Notes: generated by a model from the sequence alone, not told the origin. DNA of 63,894 nt from Verrucomicrobiota bacterium (GCA_019247695.1 JAFBAP010000019.1:1-63894); one strand, 5' to 3'. Counted from the first letter of the stretch, positions 17,361 to 26,626 are shown. A program made the numbers and translations.

Positions 17361-17924
17361 ATGAAAAGGCGCTTACTACTTACCCTTACAGGGTTGGCCA
17401 TCGGCTTTGCCGTGCCGACCTTTGCCCAGCAAAAAGAACCGGTCGATCCTCAACTAATCCAAACGCTGCACGATACAATAATTAGTAAGAAGTATAATGA
17501 GGCGATCAACAATCATGACGCGGCTGCTATTGCTGCGCTGTTCACGGAAGACGCTATTTTTGTGACGGACACAACAGGACCGCTTTACGGCCGCCAAGCC
17601 ATCGAGAAATTCTACACAGACACTTTCAAGGGGTGGCAACCCAAAAACCATACCAGCACGACAGATCCGCATTCTGCCCGCATGTTAGGGCCAGACACTT
17701 TAACGCGCGCTGGAGTCTGGAGCGAGACGGGTAAAGGCAAAAACGGTGAGGATGTAGCAATCAAGGGCTATTGGTCGGAGATTGATACTCGTCAGGGCGA
17801 TACATGGAAGCTCTGTCAATTGACCGCGTGCCTTACCCCGGACAGTTGGGCACTCATCTACAAGAGCTTTGGACTACCACCGGCCACGGCGCCGTCGCCG
17901 ACCGCCAGCCCGAGCGGCCCGTAA
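17361..17924 (+). CDS. Secreted SnoaL-like (DUF4440/NTF2-fold) protein
   Basis: 187 aa. A signal peptide is clear (MKRRLLLTLTGLAIGFAVP..FAQ, cleavage near 23). The remainder is NTF2-like: KKYNEAINNHDAAAIAALFTEDAIFV, YGRQAIEKFY, and the closing strands GYWSEIDTRQGDTWKL. This fold is used by SnoaL cyclases, isomerases and many proteins of unknown activity; nothing here fixes a reaction. The C-terminal Pro/Ala/Ser tail is low complexity. It probably acts in the periplasm. Confidence 0.75.
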   Translation: MKRRLLLTLTGLAIGFAVPTFAQQKEPVDPQLIQTLHDTIISKKYNEAINNHDAAAIAALFTEDAIFVTDTTGPLYGRQAIEKFYTDTFKGWQPKNHTSTTDPHSARMLGPDTLTRAGVWSETGKGKNGEDVAIKGYWSEIDTRQGDTWKLCQLTACLTPDSWALIYKSFGLPPATAPSPTASPSGP

Positions 17925-18030
17925 CCTGGCAAAAACGGGCTTGGGCTCGAAGGAGCGTAATAATCGATTAGGCGGTTTTAGGGGAAGCGTGTGAGCAACC
18001 CCGCCCTTGACGGGTGCGCCGAGGGGGTGG

Positions 18031-18245
18031 TTACTGGCGAGCCGCCCAGGCCCGGGGCGTCAGTTCGGCCACGCGCGGGACGGGCAAGTCGGCCGGCCTG
18101 GGCAGCACCGAGGCCAGGTACTCGCGCACCGGCAGCCCCAAGCGCCGGCAGGTTTCGACCCCCGAGAGGAGGTTGGCCACCCGCGGGCCGGCCCCTTTGC
18201 TGCCGATGTGGATCCAGTTACGGCGCCCTAACGCCACCAGACCTG
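18031..18245 (-). pseudogene. IS66-family transposase (TnpC) C-terminal remnant
   Basis: The reverse strand encodes about 65 residues of the TnpC end: LVALGRRNWIHIGSKGAG, RVANLLSGVETCRRLG, REYLASVLPR and VAELTPRAWA before TAA at 18031-18033. The GR.NW...GS and ETC.RLG blocks are diagnostic of IS66. The N-terminal part is gone, truncated just beside the OiaC-like gene. No complete inverted repeat was identified. Confidence 0.75.
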
Positions 18246-18259
18246 CGTACCCGCTTCGC

Positions 18260-19099
18260 CTACTTTGCCAGGTACCCCATGGCCGCAAGGTGCTCAACGC
18301 TCTGCCGCGCCCAATCGAGCTCCAGTTCCATCGTTTTTTGTAGGGTCTCCTGAAACGGGGGCCACTGTTCCACGATCACGTTCGCCTGCCGGGACGCGGC
18401 TGCCAAAGCATCAAACATCTTGCGGAGGGGCAACATGCCTTGGCCGGTCGGTTTGCCGCGGAACGCAAACCCCATCAGAAACTCAAGCCGTTCAACGGCG
18501 AACTCCTTCAGGTGAACGCTGATGGTGAAGGGGACGAGGTTACGCAGGATCTCATCCGCGCTTTCCAGTGCGCCGAAGGAGTTGGTCAGGTCCAGGCAGA
18601 CCCCTAAGGAGGGGTGGCCGATCCGGCCCACTAACGCCCCCAGGTCCGACGTGCGGTACGCTTCGTAGTTTTCCAAGGCGATCCTTACCCCGGCATCGTC
18701 AAAGGCGGGTAACACCGCCTGAAGGTTGTCCCCTATCTCCTGCAACGTGGCCGGCGCGCCGTGCCAGCCGCCCATCGTGCGGATTAACCGGGCGCCCATC
18801 CTCTCGGCGATTCGGAGGAACTTACGCAGGTGCTCCGGGTCGGTGCCCCGGGTGCCGATTTCCACCTCAATGCCGTGCTGCGCGGCAAAAGCGCCGGCAC
18901 GATCGATCGCCTCAGGATCGCACGCATCCAAGGGCAGGTTGTCCAGGAAGTGCACAACGTGGACGCCCAGGTCCTTGGCCCGCTGGACCACGCCGAGGGG
19001 ATCTAACGGGCGGTCAGGCCGGTGGTTCAGGACCGTCCCGGTCGCCCAGGGAAACGTCCATGACCCCACCCCGATCTTTCCTATAGTTCTACCATTCAT
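18260..19099 (-). CDS. Sugar phosphate isomerase/epimerase-type TIM barrel, candidate 3-oxo-isoapionate decarboxylase (OiaC-like)
   Basis: 279 aa, the full length of an AP-endonuclease-2/xylose-isomerase-like TIM barrel. Strands and metal-ligand positions are recognisable: IGVGSWTFPW at the start, HVVHFLDN, VEIGTRG, the glutamate in IALENYE, CLDLTNSFG, TISVHLKE and VIVEQWPP. Members bind a divalent metal and act on ketose substrates. In the published D-apionate routes a member of this fold, OiaC, decarboxylates 3-oxo-isoapionate to L-erythrulose. The ApnO-like neighbour 175 bases upstream makes that the leading guess; a generic epimerase is the alternative. Confidence 0.7.
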   Translation of the reverse strand: MNGRTIGKIGVGSWTFPWATGTVLNHRPDRPLDPLGVVQRAKDLGVHVVHFLDNLPLDACDPEAIDRAGAFAAQHGIEVEIGTRGTDPEHLRKFLRIAERMGARLIRTMGGWHGAPATLQEIGDNLQAVLPAFDDAGVRIALENYEAYRTSDLGALVGRIGHPSLGVCLDLTNSFGALESADEILRNLVPFTISVHLKEFAVERLEFLMGFAFRGKPTGQGMLPLRKMFDALAAASRQANVIVEQWPPFQETLQKTMELELDWARQSVEHLAAMGYLAK

Positions 19100-19274
19100 T
19101 TGCCGTTCACGCGATGGTGAGTTTTATCTGATGCCCGTTTGCCTACTTAATTTTACAAGCCATGCCCAAGGCCGGACAGGGTTTGGCGGTTCCGGCAATG
19201 TGGCGCGGCGAAGGAAGCCATTGCCTTCCTACGACGCACTGGGCCGGCCCCGGCCATTCATCGCGGCGGGCCGG

Positions 19275-20111
19275 TCAGGCCGCGCAGATGTCGCGCACGC
19301 TTTCCCGGATCGCGGGCAGACTGATCACCGCTTCCAGCCAGTCGTCGCGGAAGATCCGAGGCCGGTTCTGCTCGATCGCCTTCATGGCGCCATCCGAAAT
19401 GGGAAACCCGGCGAACCCAAACGTCACGGCCGTTAAGGTGCGGATGTGTCCCAGGCAGAAATCCCGGGCGGCGTGTTCGGGGACGCCCAAGGCGATCGCC
19501 CGGTCCATCGCTTCGCGCATCGCGGCGATGCAGGTCGCCATCGTCGACTCGACCACCGCCGGTTCCAAAATCGCCATCTGTTCGACCGTAACCCGGTGCA
19601 TCCGCAAGATCGGCGCAAACATGGCGGCGGCAAGCTGTTCACCAATCGGGTAGTGATCTTCCGGCCCGTGGTGCAGCGCGCAAACCACGCTCTGCCGCAG
19701 GGTACCCTGGCCCCCAAACCAGTCGCTTTTGGGTGAGGCCGGCTCGGTGTCGGAGAACAACGGCGGATGGCACGGGTGGGCGATAAAGTAGGTGATGTCG
19801 TCACGCCGGGGCATAACGCCTGCGTAAGCCGCCGCCGGGTCCAACCCGACCACGATGGTACCCGGTTTCAGCTTCGCGACGATGTCGTGGGTGATCTTGC
19901 CGATCAGCCGGTCCGGGACCGCCAAAATCACGACCTCCGTCCTGGCGAGCGCTTCCTCCATCGACGTGGTGTTAATGCCGGCGTCTGCCATTTGCTTTCG
20001 TCGCTCCTCGCTGGCCTCGACATAGTCGACCTGGTACTGCGGCAGGTGATGGAGGTTAGCGGTGATGCGACCGCCCATTTTTCCTCCAGCACCCAAGAGG
20101 GTGATGTTCAT
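19275..20111 (-). CDS. apnO: D-apionate oxidoisomerase-like dehydrogenase (ApnO-like)
   Basis: 278 aa. N-terminal Rossmann motif MNITLLGAGGKMGGRI (1-16), then VVILAVPDRLIGKI and GTIVVGLDPAAAYAG, the YFIAHPCHPPLF block, and the helical C-terminus with VTVEQMAILEPA. The HPCHPP and EQMAILEPA blocks are those I associate with ApnO, which oxidises and rearranges D-apionate to 3-oxo-isoapionate with NAD. General relatives are 6-phosphogluconate-type dehydrogenases. An AraC regulator and a sugar ABC importer lie upstream on the same strand, and an OiaC-like barrel lies downstream. The symbol is assigned by resemblance and context, not assay. Confidence 0.7.
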   Translation of the reverse strand: MNITLLGAGGKMGGRITANLHHLPQYQVDYVEASEERRKQMADAGINTTSMEEALARTEVVILAVPDRLIGKITHDIVAKLKPGTIVVGLDPAAAYAGVMPRRDDITYFIAHPCHPPLFSDTEPASPKSDWFGGQGTLRQSVVCALHHGPEDHYPIGEQLAAAMFAPILRMHRVTVEQMAILEPAVVESTMATCIAAMREAMDRAIALGVPEHAARDFCLGHIRTLTAVTFGFAGFPISDGAMKAIEQNRPRIFRDDWLEAVISLPAIRESVRDICAA

Positions 20112-20452
20112 GATTTGAAGCTACGGTTTGGTGTTAGTCTGCCTTTAAGGAGCCGGCTTGCGGTAAAAGCGCACCTGGGACAGCCCAGGCCGGGTTAACC
20201 CTCGGGCTGCCTTGGTTTCGACGACGCTGCCCGCTCCGCCCCGGCGCCGGCAGTTTTTTCACGGTGTTTAGTAAAAAGGGGATCGTCGGCATGCCCTTCT
20301 AAGATCTCGGGTGTTCTTTAACGCTCGGCGCATAACACGGCCCGCGACGCACCCGAGCCCTCGCGCGGCGTTAGCGGAGGAACGCACGAAAGATTCCGTC
20401 GGAAGAAAGTATCCCGCTTACTTCCTCGTTGTCTAGCGCGCTTTGAGTTTTT
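20112..20452. other. Intergenic region, 341 bp
   Basis: This gap lies between the end of the AraC-type regulator and the ApnO-like gene, both leftward. It likely carries the promoter for apnO and its downstream partner and is the natural place for an AraC-family site, but no clear repeat operator was identified by eye. A GC-rich stretch followed by six T on the plus strand (20240-20260) is in the wrong orientation to end the leftward regulator. Confidence 0.4.
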
Positions 20453-21418
20453 TTAACGATTTTCACCGTTGCCGTATTTTGATCGGAAAGCCCTGGGGGT
20501 CTGCTCGAAGGCCGACTTAAAGCGGCGATCGAAATAACTCTGGTCAGCAAAGCCCACCTGCCTGGACACGTCCCGGATGCTTAACGACGTTTCCTTCAGC
20601 AGGGGAACCGCATTCGCGAGTCGAACGAGCGTGACGTAACTAACAAAAGTGGTGCCGGCCACCTTTTTGAACAGCTTCATGAACTGGGGGGGGCGCAGTC
20701 TGGCGATCGAGGCGCCTTGGCGAAGCGTCACGGGTTCGGCGTAATGGTCCGACACAAACCGGAAGACCGGCTTAAGTTGTGCGGCGTGGTCTTGCTCGCG
20801 AACCAGCGCCGAGCGGGGCGAATCGGCTGCACGGAAATGCTGGGCGAGGTAGTAGAGCAGTTCGTGAAAGTGCACCCTGCAACCGGCCTGAAAATAAGGG
20901 CTGCGGCGGACGTAGCACGCGATCAGCTTTGCGAGCGTCTGATGCATCCGGGGCAGAAGGGGCGCCTGCCGGCGCACCACTTTCGCGTCACGGTCCAGCG
21001 GCGCGTAGAACGGCAGCAGCAGAAGATGGCCGTGCGAGTGGCCGGCCCCCTCCCACACAAATTCGGGGAGGAAGCTGATGACGATAACCCGGGTGTTTAG
21101 ATCCGGGGCGTCCGCCACCATGTGCAGTTTCAGGTTGTCGACGATCAAGATTTCCCCGGGGTTGAGGTCCGCCTCCCGATTGGCCATCCGCATGCACAAC
21201 GGCCCGTCCAACGGCACGAACAACTCCAGCCTTTCGTGCCAACTCGGGGCGGGCGTGAAATCCCGCTGGTGGAAATGAAAGAACCGAATGAAGAAGGGGA
21301 ATTCACGATCCAAGGGTTCATCGTACCGGCCCGTCGGATCCACGGAAATACGGTGCGACGGGAAGGTTAACGGTTCAGTCACCTGGTGAAGGTCGTTGGT
21401 ATGAGGTCCCTTTTTCAT
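20453..21418 (-). CDS. AraC-family transcriptional regulator
   Basis: 321 aa. The N-terminal half is a cupin-like sensor (HERLELFVPLDGPLCMRM, GEILIVDNLKLHMV). The C-terminal 100 residues are two helix-turn-helix motifs: first RQGASIARLRPPQFMKLFKK, second SIRDVSRQVGFADQSYFDRR followed by FKSAFEQTPRAFR, the AraC signature. It would bind a small sugar or sugar acid and activate adjacent genes. It sits between the ribose-type importer and the apionate-type enzymes, all on one strand, so it is the likely local regulator. Confidence 0.88.
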   Translation of the reverse strand: MKKGPHTNDLHQVTEPLTFPSHRISVDPTGRYDEPLDREFPFFIRFFHFHQRDFTPAPSWHERLELFVPLDGPLCMRMANREADLNPGEILIVDNLKLHMVADAPDLNTRVIVISFLPEFVWEGAGHSHGHLLLLPFYAPLDRDAKVVRRQAPLLPRMHQTLAKLIACYVRRSPYFQAGCRVHFHELLYYLAQHFRAADSPRSALVREQDHAAQLKPVFRFVSDHYAEPVTLRQGASIARLRPPQFMKLFKKVAGTTFVSYVTLVRLANAVPLLKETSLSIRDVSRQVGFADQSYFDRRFKSAFEQTPRAFRSKYGNGENR

Positions 21419-21601
21419 TGGCGCCAGGTCGCGCGACCGTCCCCTTACCGCGCTTTCAAGCCGGGGCTAACTAATGCTCGCGCGCCTTTCGTTTACCGGG
21501 TACCGTTCCCGCAGGGGAAAACACGGTACCAACGCGGATCCGCGCGAACTCTGCTTCATCGTTGATAGAAATCCGGTAGGAACCTACCCCCTCGCCGGGC
21601 C

Positions 21602-22603
21602 CTAACTGACTTGCGGTTTTGCGGCCTGCCCTGTGGCAGTGGGCGCCGTCTTTGCCGGCTTCGCCCCGACGGTCGCCACGGCCAGCACCAGGATGATGAG
21701 CAACCCTTCGACGATGTCCTGGGCGCCCCCGGCAACCCGGAGCACCTGCATCGTCGTGACGATCATCACGAGAAAGATCGACCCCAGCAGGGTTCCAAAC
21801 GCGGTTCCTCTGCCCCCCATGATGGAAGAGCCCCCGACGACCACCGCCCCCACCGACTGAAGTAAAAACGGGCTGCCCATCTCCAGAAACGCCCCGCTCA
21901 CCCGGCCGGACAACAACGCCCCGCCCACCGCCGCCAGCACCCCGCTGAGCATGTAGGCGGTGCGCGTCGTCGCTTCCACCCGAAGGCCCGCGAAGCGGGC
22001 GGCCCGCCGGTTCTGGCCGACCGCAGAAAGGCTGCGGCCATAAACGCTGGCGTGCAAAAGCCATGAGACTGCCGCGGTCAGGATGAGGGCAAGGATCAGG
22101 ATGAGAGGAATGCCGAATAGACGGCCGCTCGCCGCGTACGCCAGCAGCGGACTCACCGCATAGGTTTTAAACCCTCGATTATAGATCAACGTGGCCGTGG
22201 TCAGGATGTAACCCACGGCCAGGGTGGCGATGATCGGCGGGATGCGCAGCCGGTTGACGATCAACGCGTTAACCCAACCTACCCCCGCGCCGATCACGCC
22301 TACGATCGCTAACCCGAACGCGAGACGGGCGTCCTGCCCACCGGTCACGCTGGTCAGCACGAACGCAGAAAGGGTGATGACGCTCGGGATGGACAGGTCG
22401 ATCGCCCCGTCGCCGGTCGTCACCACCAGCATTTGACCGATCGCCACGACGCAGAGCAGGGCCGCCGAAGCGATGATGCCGGTGAGGTTGCTGAGGTTAA
22501 CCTGGCGCGCGCCAATGCTCAGCAGCACCCAAAGACCTACGACGCCCAGGAGGGCCCAAATCCACGGTTGCTCAAAAAGCCGTTTCATCGCGCGCGTCCC
22601 CAA
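21602..22603 (-). CDS. Ribose/xylose-type ABC transporter permease
   Basis: 333 aa with about nine hydrophobic helices, the usual size for RbsC-type permeases. Characteristic blocks: DLSIPSVITLSAFV after TTGDGAI, the LIVNRLRIPPIIATLAVG strand-helix, YGRSLSAVGQNRRAARFAG and GSSIMGGRGTAFGTLLG near the C-terminus. It forms one half of an inner-membrane channel. The start lies within the end of the fused ATPase-permease gene (overlap 19 bases), so the two permease halves are probably made together. Confidence 0.88.
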   Translation of the reverse strand: MGTRAMKRLFEQPWIWALLGVVGLWVLLSIGARQVNLSNLTGIIASAALLCVVAIGQMLVVTTGDGAIDLSIPSVITLSAFVLTSVTGGQDARLAFGLAIVGVIGAGVGWVNALIVNRLRIPPIIATLAVGYILTTATLIYNRGFKTYAVSPLLAYAASGRLFGIPLILILALILTAAVSWLLHASVYGRSLSAVGQNRRAARFAGLRVEATTRTAYMLSGVLAAVGGALLSGRVSGAFLEMGSPFLLQSVGAVVVGGSSIMGGRGTAFGTLLGSIFLVMIVTTMQVLRVAGGAQDIVEGLLIILVLAVATVGAKPAKTAPTATGQAAKPQVS

Positions 22604-25062
22604 ATGGTTCTTAACACCACGATGCCGATCAGAATCAGGCCCTGGACGGCGGCGATGTCATCGGAACTAAGCCGCATGAAGCCCAGCAGGGTACCCAACA
22701 GAGAGAGGGTCACCGCGGCAAAGGCGACGCCCACCGGTTCGATTCGACCGCCTACCAAGTCGCAACCGCCCATCACCACAGCGGCGACGCTCAGCAAGGT
22801 GTAGGAACTTGCCGCGTTAACGTCCGAAGCCGTGTTGACGCCCGTGAGGCAGAGCCCGGCCGCGAGTCCGAAGAGCCCGCTTAACAGGTAGGTGATGACG
22901 TGGGTCCGTGCGGCCGGCCACCCTAACTGGCGCATGGCCGCCTCATTATTGCCAAACCCCCGTTGCACGATGCCGGCGCGTGACCGGGTGACCAGGACCG
23001 CCACCAAGGCAGCCAGCACCAGGACCCAGACCGGCAAGGGCACCAGCGGGATCGCGACGTTAAAGATTGCGCTCAGCCAGGGCGGGGAACTTCCGCCCGG
23101 GGCGGGTTGCAGGACGTAGCCCAGCCCCGTCCAGACGAAGGCGCTGCCGAGCGTCGCCACGATGGCGGGGATTTTACGCGCGTGAATGACCCAGCCAAGC
23201 AGGCCGTAGGCGGCCAACCCAGCGGCGAGGCCGACGACACCCAGGGGCGGCTGGTCGACCAACCACGTCGCACTGATCACGTTGGCCAGGCCGGCAAACG
23301 CGCCGATGCCAAGGTCAATCTCGCTGCGTCCGACGACGAACATTTGCCCAAACGAGACCAGGACGAGCGGCAGCGCCGTGCTCAACAGCAGGCCCAGCCC
23401 AAACGGCGTCAGCGCGCGCGGGTTAAAGATGCCGATCGCGGTCAGCACGATCACCAAGGCGGCCAGCGGCACCAGCCACCCGGGTAGTGCCCCCCACTTG
23501 CCGCGCGCCTGGGCCGCTTGCGCCGCCTGCGTCCGGGTTTCCGGCGACCCGAAGAACACCGCCCCAAGGTTTTCGCGGCTGGCGTCCCGCCCGGAGATTT
23601 CAGCGGCGATCTTGCCACGCCGCATCACCAGCACTCGCGAACATTCCAGAAATTCCGCGTCCTCCGAGCTGTACCACACGATCAATTTTCCTTCGGCGGC
23701 AACGTCGCGCAGCACCTGGTAAAACTCCCGCTTTACCCCGACGTCGACGCCCCGGGTGGGGTCATTCAGCAAAATCACGCCGGCCCGGTCGATCAAGGCC
23801 CGGCTCATCAGGGCCTTCTGCTGGTTGCCGCCGCTGAGCTGCAGGATCGGGCGTTCCATCGCCGAGGCCGTGAAACGGAAGCGGTCCCGCCAGGGCGTAG
23901 TCCATTCCTGTTCGGCCCGGTCCGACACCGGCTGCAACGAAGGGTGGCGCGCGTGCCGGCCGATCGTCATGTTCTGCATCGTCGTCCAGAGGGGGAACAC
24001 CCCTTCTTTGCGGCGGTCGCCGGCCACGTAAGCCACCGGCGCATTACGGCTGATGCCGTCTTTGGCCCGTCCTGACGCCGCGTACATGCCGAACAGCAAC
24101 CGTTGCTGGCCGCTGCCTTCCAGGCCGGCCAGGCCGATGATGTCCCCTCGAAACAGCTGCACCGCGCCAGGCTCACGGCCTTCGCGCCATCGGTCGCCGA
24201 CCTCGACGAGCGGGGCTTCTCTCGAGGTGTCCCCCGGCCGGTCACTCACCGGAACGCCAACCGCCGTCGCGACCTTAGGTTCCTCAAGGGCCGGCGCAGC
24301 CTTGGCCGACATGAGCGCAACTAACTTTTCGTGGTCGGTTTCTGTACGGGAGCCCGCCCAGACCAACCGGCCGTCGCGCATCACTAGAAAATCCTCCGCC
24401 AGGTCGAGGATTTCACCGAGTTTATGGCCGATAAAGACCACCGCCAGCCCCTCCCTGGCCCGGCGCCGAAGGTACTCGGTGAGTTCGTGGGCTCGCGTGG
24501 CATCCAGCGATGAGGTGGGCTCATCCAAAATGAGTAACTTCAAGCGCGGGTCGGCCGCCGCGCGCGCAATCTCCACCATCTGTTGCTGGGCCAGGGTCAA
24601 GGAACCGACATTCAATGAAGGTTCCGCCTGGTTTGCCGGAAAGATAGTTGCCAGCGTCCTCTGGGCAAGCTCGCCCGCTTTTTTGCGCCACGGACCCGAC
24701 GGAAACAGCTGGTTCAGCTCCAAAAAGAAGTTTTCCGCCACGGTCAGGTTGGTGCAGACCGAGAGTTCCTGGTGCACCACGCGAATGCCGGCTTCTTTCG
24801 CCTTTCGAACCGTGTATTCTGCGAGGGAAACCGGTTGGGCGTCAAAGAACAAGGCGCCGCTGTCGGGACGCGCGCCGCCGCTTAACAAGCGGGTCAGGCT
24901 GCTCTTGCCCGCCCCATTACCGCCCAGCAACGCCGTAATGGCCCCGCGCCGGATGGAGAGCGAAACTTCGTTAACGGCGATCGTGGGCCCGTACGCTTTG
25001 GTCAACCGTTCTGCCGTGACCAACGGCGCTGTACGCTTTGCATCAACCACCGGCGGTTCCAT
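22585..25062 (-). CDS. Fused ABC transporter: double ATPase (RbsA-like) plus permease (RbsC-like)
   Basis: 825 aa. Residues 1-490 are an RbsA-type tandem ATPase: Walker A GGNGAGKSS, signature-like LTLAQQQMVEIARA, Walker B LLILDEPTSSLD, then the second domain with LSGGNQQKALMSRAL and LLNDPTRGVDVG. From about 510 the chain continues into membrane helices with the permease blocks SEIDLGIGAFAGLANV and FGNNEAAMRQLGWPA. Ribose-family importers normally encode these as separate proteins; here they are one chain, and a second separate permease follows. The substrate-binding protein is 31 bases upstream. Together they import a pentose or sugar acid, possibly apionate or apiose (inference). Confidence 0.87.
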   Translation of the reverse strand: MEPPVVDAKRTAPLVTAERLTKAYGPTIAVNEVSLSIRRGAITALLGGNGAGKSSLTRLLSGGARPDSGALFFDAQPVSLAEYTVRKAKEAGIRVVHQELSVCTNLTVAENFFLELNQLFPSGPWRKKAGELAQRTLATIFPANQAEPSLNVGSLTLAQQQMVEIARAAADPRLKLLILDEPTSSLDATRAHELTEYLRRRAREGLAVVFIGHKLGEILDLAEDFLVMRDGRLVWAGSRTETDHEKLVALMSAKAAPALEEPKVATAVGVPVSDRPGDTSREAPLVEVGDRWREGREPGAVQLFRGDIIGLAGLEGSGQQRLLFGMYAASGRAKDGISRNAPVAYVAGDRRKEGVFPLWTTMQNMTIGRHARHPSLQPVSDRAEQEWTTPWRDRFRFTASAMERPILQLSGGNQQKALMSRALIDRAGVILLNDPTRGVDVGVKREFYQVLRDVAAEGKLIVWYSSEDAEFLECSRVLVMRRGKIAAEISGRDASRENLGAVFFGSPETRTQAAQAAQARGKWGALPGWLVPLAALVIVLTAIGIFNPRALTPFGLGLLLSTALPLVLVSFGQMFVVGRSEIDLGIGAFAGLANVISATWLVDQPPLGVVGLAAGLAAYGLLGWVIHARKIPAIVATLGSAFVWTGLGYVLQPAPGGSSPPWLSAIFNVAIPLVPLPVWVLVLAALVAVLVTRSRAGIVQRGFGNNEAAMRQLGWPAARTHVITYLLSGLFGLAAGLCLTGVNTASDVNAASSYTLLSVAAVVMGGCDLVGGRIEPVGVAFAAVTLSLLGTLLGFMRLSSDDIAAVQGLILIGIVVLRTIWGRAR

Positions 25063-25093
25063 AAGGCCGCAAAAGGGGTAACCGCGCCCTGTG

Positions 25094-26167
25094 CTAACGA
25101 GGCCCTGTGCCGGCGATCGACCCCGGAGCCGTCCCGGTCGACGATTGCTGTTTAGGAGCGGTGAGCAGGTTCTGTTTCACCCAATCCTCGGTGTATTTCG
25201 GGCTAACGATGGTGCCCGGGGGTAAGTCGGCGTATTGCGACAGGTTCTCCGCCGTGACCATCGCGTAAGGCATGAGCATGTTCTTCGACGGGTTGGCGCC
25301 GTCGAGGATGTTGAGCGTTAGCCACACCACCGCGCCCCCAATGCCCGGCGCGGAACTATCCGAGATCGTTTTGTAACCGCTCTTCTTGTACTGTTCATCC
25401 CACCATTTAAGGAAATTCGAGCTGCCGCACCCTTCAACGACCGGCAGTTTCCTGCCTGCCTGCAGGAACGCCTGCACCACGCCGTAGTCATCGCCGCCCC
25501 CCTGGGTCAGCACCGCGTCAACGTCAGGCAGGCTGGGCAGGATGTTGCTGACCGCCGATTGCGCCACCGCGGTTGTGGCCTGACCGTACACCTCGCCGAT
25601 CACTTTGGCGTTCGGGTACTGTTTTAGAGCCTCCATTTGCCCGGCGTACATCTCTTGATCGGGCGCCGAACCCTTGACGCCGCGAACGATCAGCACGTTG
25701 CCTTTGCCGCCCAGCAATGTCCCGACGATGTAGGTGGTGGAGTCCACGTGCGCCTTCTTGAAATCGAAGTCCAGCTTATAGCAGCAGGGGCTGTTCGCGA
25801 TGGAGTCGAAGGCAATCACCTTGATGCCCGCGGCGCAGGCTTTCTCGATGACGCCGTTGAGGGCGGTGGGAGAAGCCGCGTTGATTGCGATGGCGTCGAC
25901 GTGCCTTAATATCAGGCCGTTCATCTGAGAAACCTGCTGGTTTACCGACCCGTCGCCGTTCTCGATGTCGTAATCGGCGATCCGGCCCTCTTTCTTGGCT
26001 TGTTCAGCCGCCTCTTTGAAAGCATCGACCATTTGTCGCCGCCAGGTGTTCCCGAAGTAAGAATTCGAGAGCGCGACGACCCATTTCTTTTGGGGCGCAG
26101 CTGATGCATCGGTGAGGCAACCGATCGTAGTTAGGAGAGCCACGACGGACAAGAGGGGGCGTTTCAT
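25094..26167 (-). CDS. Sugar ABC transporter substrate-binding protein (ribose/galactose type)
   Basis: 357 aa. A signal peptide (MKRPLLSVVALLTTIGCLTD, cleavage near ASA-AP) is followed by a type-1 periplasmic binding fold: VVALSNSYFGNTWRRQM, the alternating DAIAINAASPTAL, AAGIKVIAFD and the hinge segment DAVLTQGGGDDYGVVQAF. It captures a sugar in the periplasm for the adjacent importer and is the first gene of the leftward operon. No strong ribosome site precedes ATG 26165-26167, and a run of nine G lies just upstream at 26193-26201. Confidence 0.9.
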   Translation of the reverse strand: MKRPLLSVVALLTTIGCLTDASAAPQKKWVVALSNSYFGNTWRRQMVDAFKEAAEQAKKEGRIADYDIENGDGSVNQQVSQMNGLILRHVDAIAINAASPTALNGVIEKACAAGIKVIAFDSIANSPCCYKLDFDFKKAHVDSTTYIVGTLLGGKGNVLIVRGVKGSAPDQEMYAGQMEALKQYPNAKVIGEVYGQATTAVAQSAVSNILPSLPDVDAVLTQGGGDDYGVVQAFLQAGRKLPVVEGCGSSNFLKWWDEQYKKSGYKTISDSSAPGIGGAVVWLTLNILDGANPSKNMLMPYAMVTAENLSQYADLPPGTIVSPKYTEDWVKQNLLTAPKQQSSTGTAPGSIAGTGPR

Positions 26168-26192
26168 GCGCGTGTATGCTATGCTATTTTAA

Positions 26193-26201
26193 GGGGGGGG
26201 G
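26193..26201. repeat. Run of nine G upstream of the sugar-binding protein gene
   Basis: Nine consecutive G on the plus strand (C on the coding strand) lie 26 bases from the ATG of the substrate-binding gene, in the likely promoter or leader. Such runs are prone to slipped-strand length change. Only one sequence is available, so variation is not shown. Confidence 0.6.
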
Positions 26202-26626
26202 AATCGGACGCGTTCACCGGTGAAATCCTAAGAGGACCGCGCCGGCGCGTTACGTTACATGGAGCCGATCGGTGCTGGTGTCAACGGTTTCTCTGAAATT
26301 GTCGATAAAACATTTTTCCGAATACACCGATAATCATCCTAATCGGCCAGTTAGAAAAAGTGAGCCCCGGGCCGCCGTTCCCCCCCTGAACTGCGGCCGG
26401 CGTCGACGGAATTGTTCCGATTTGCAAAATGTTTTTAGCCGTTAACCGCCGGCGAAGCCAACCCGTTGAGTACTCGACGCGATGATTCAGCTCCTGGAGC
26501 ATTACAAACTTTCTACCTTGGAGGATGTCAGTTTGCACCGGTTGCAGGTTAGGAAGCGCCAGGCGCACAGCATGAGCATATAACGAGCCACCGATGCATA
26601 CCGTTAAGGGCAGCAGGCCGGGTATT

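Noticed and set aside
20240-20260. GC-rich stretch followed by T6 as a terminator
   Set aside because: It points rightward, whereas the flanking genes are leftward, and the stem is weak.
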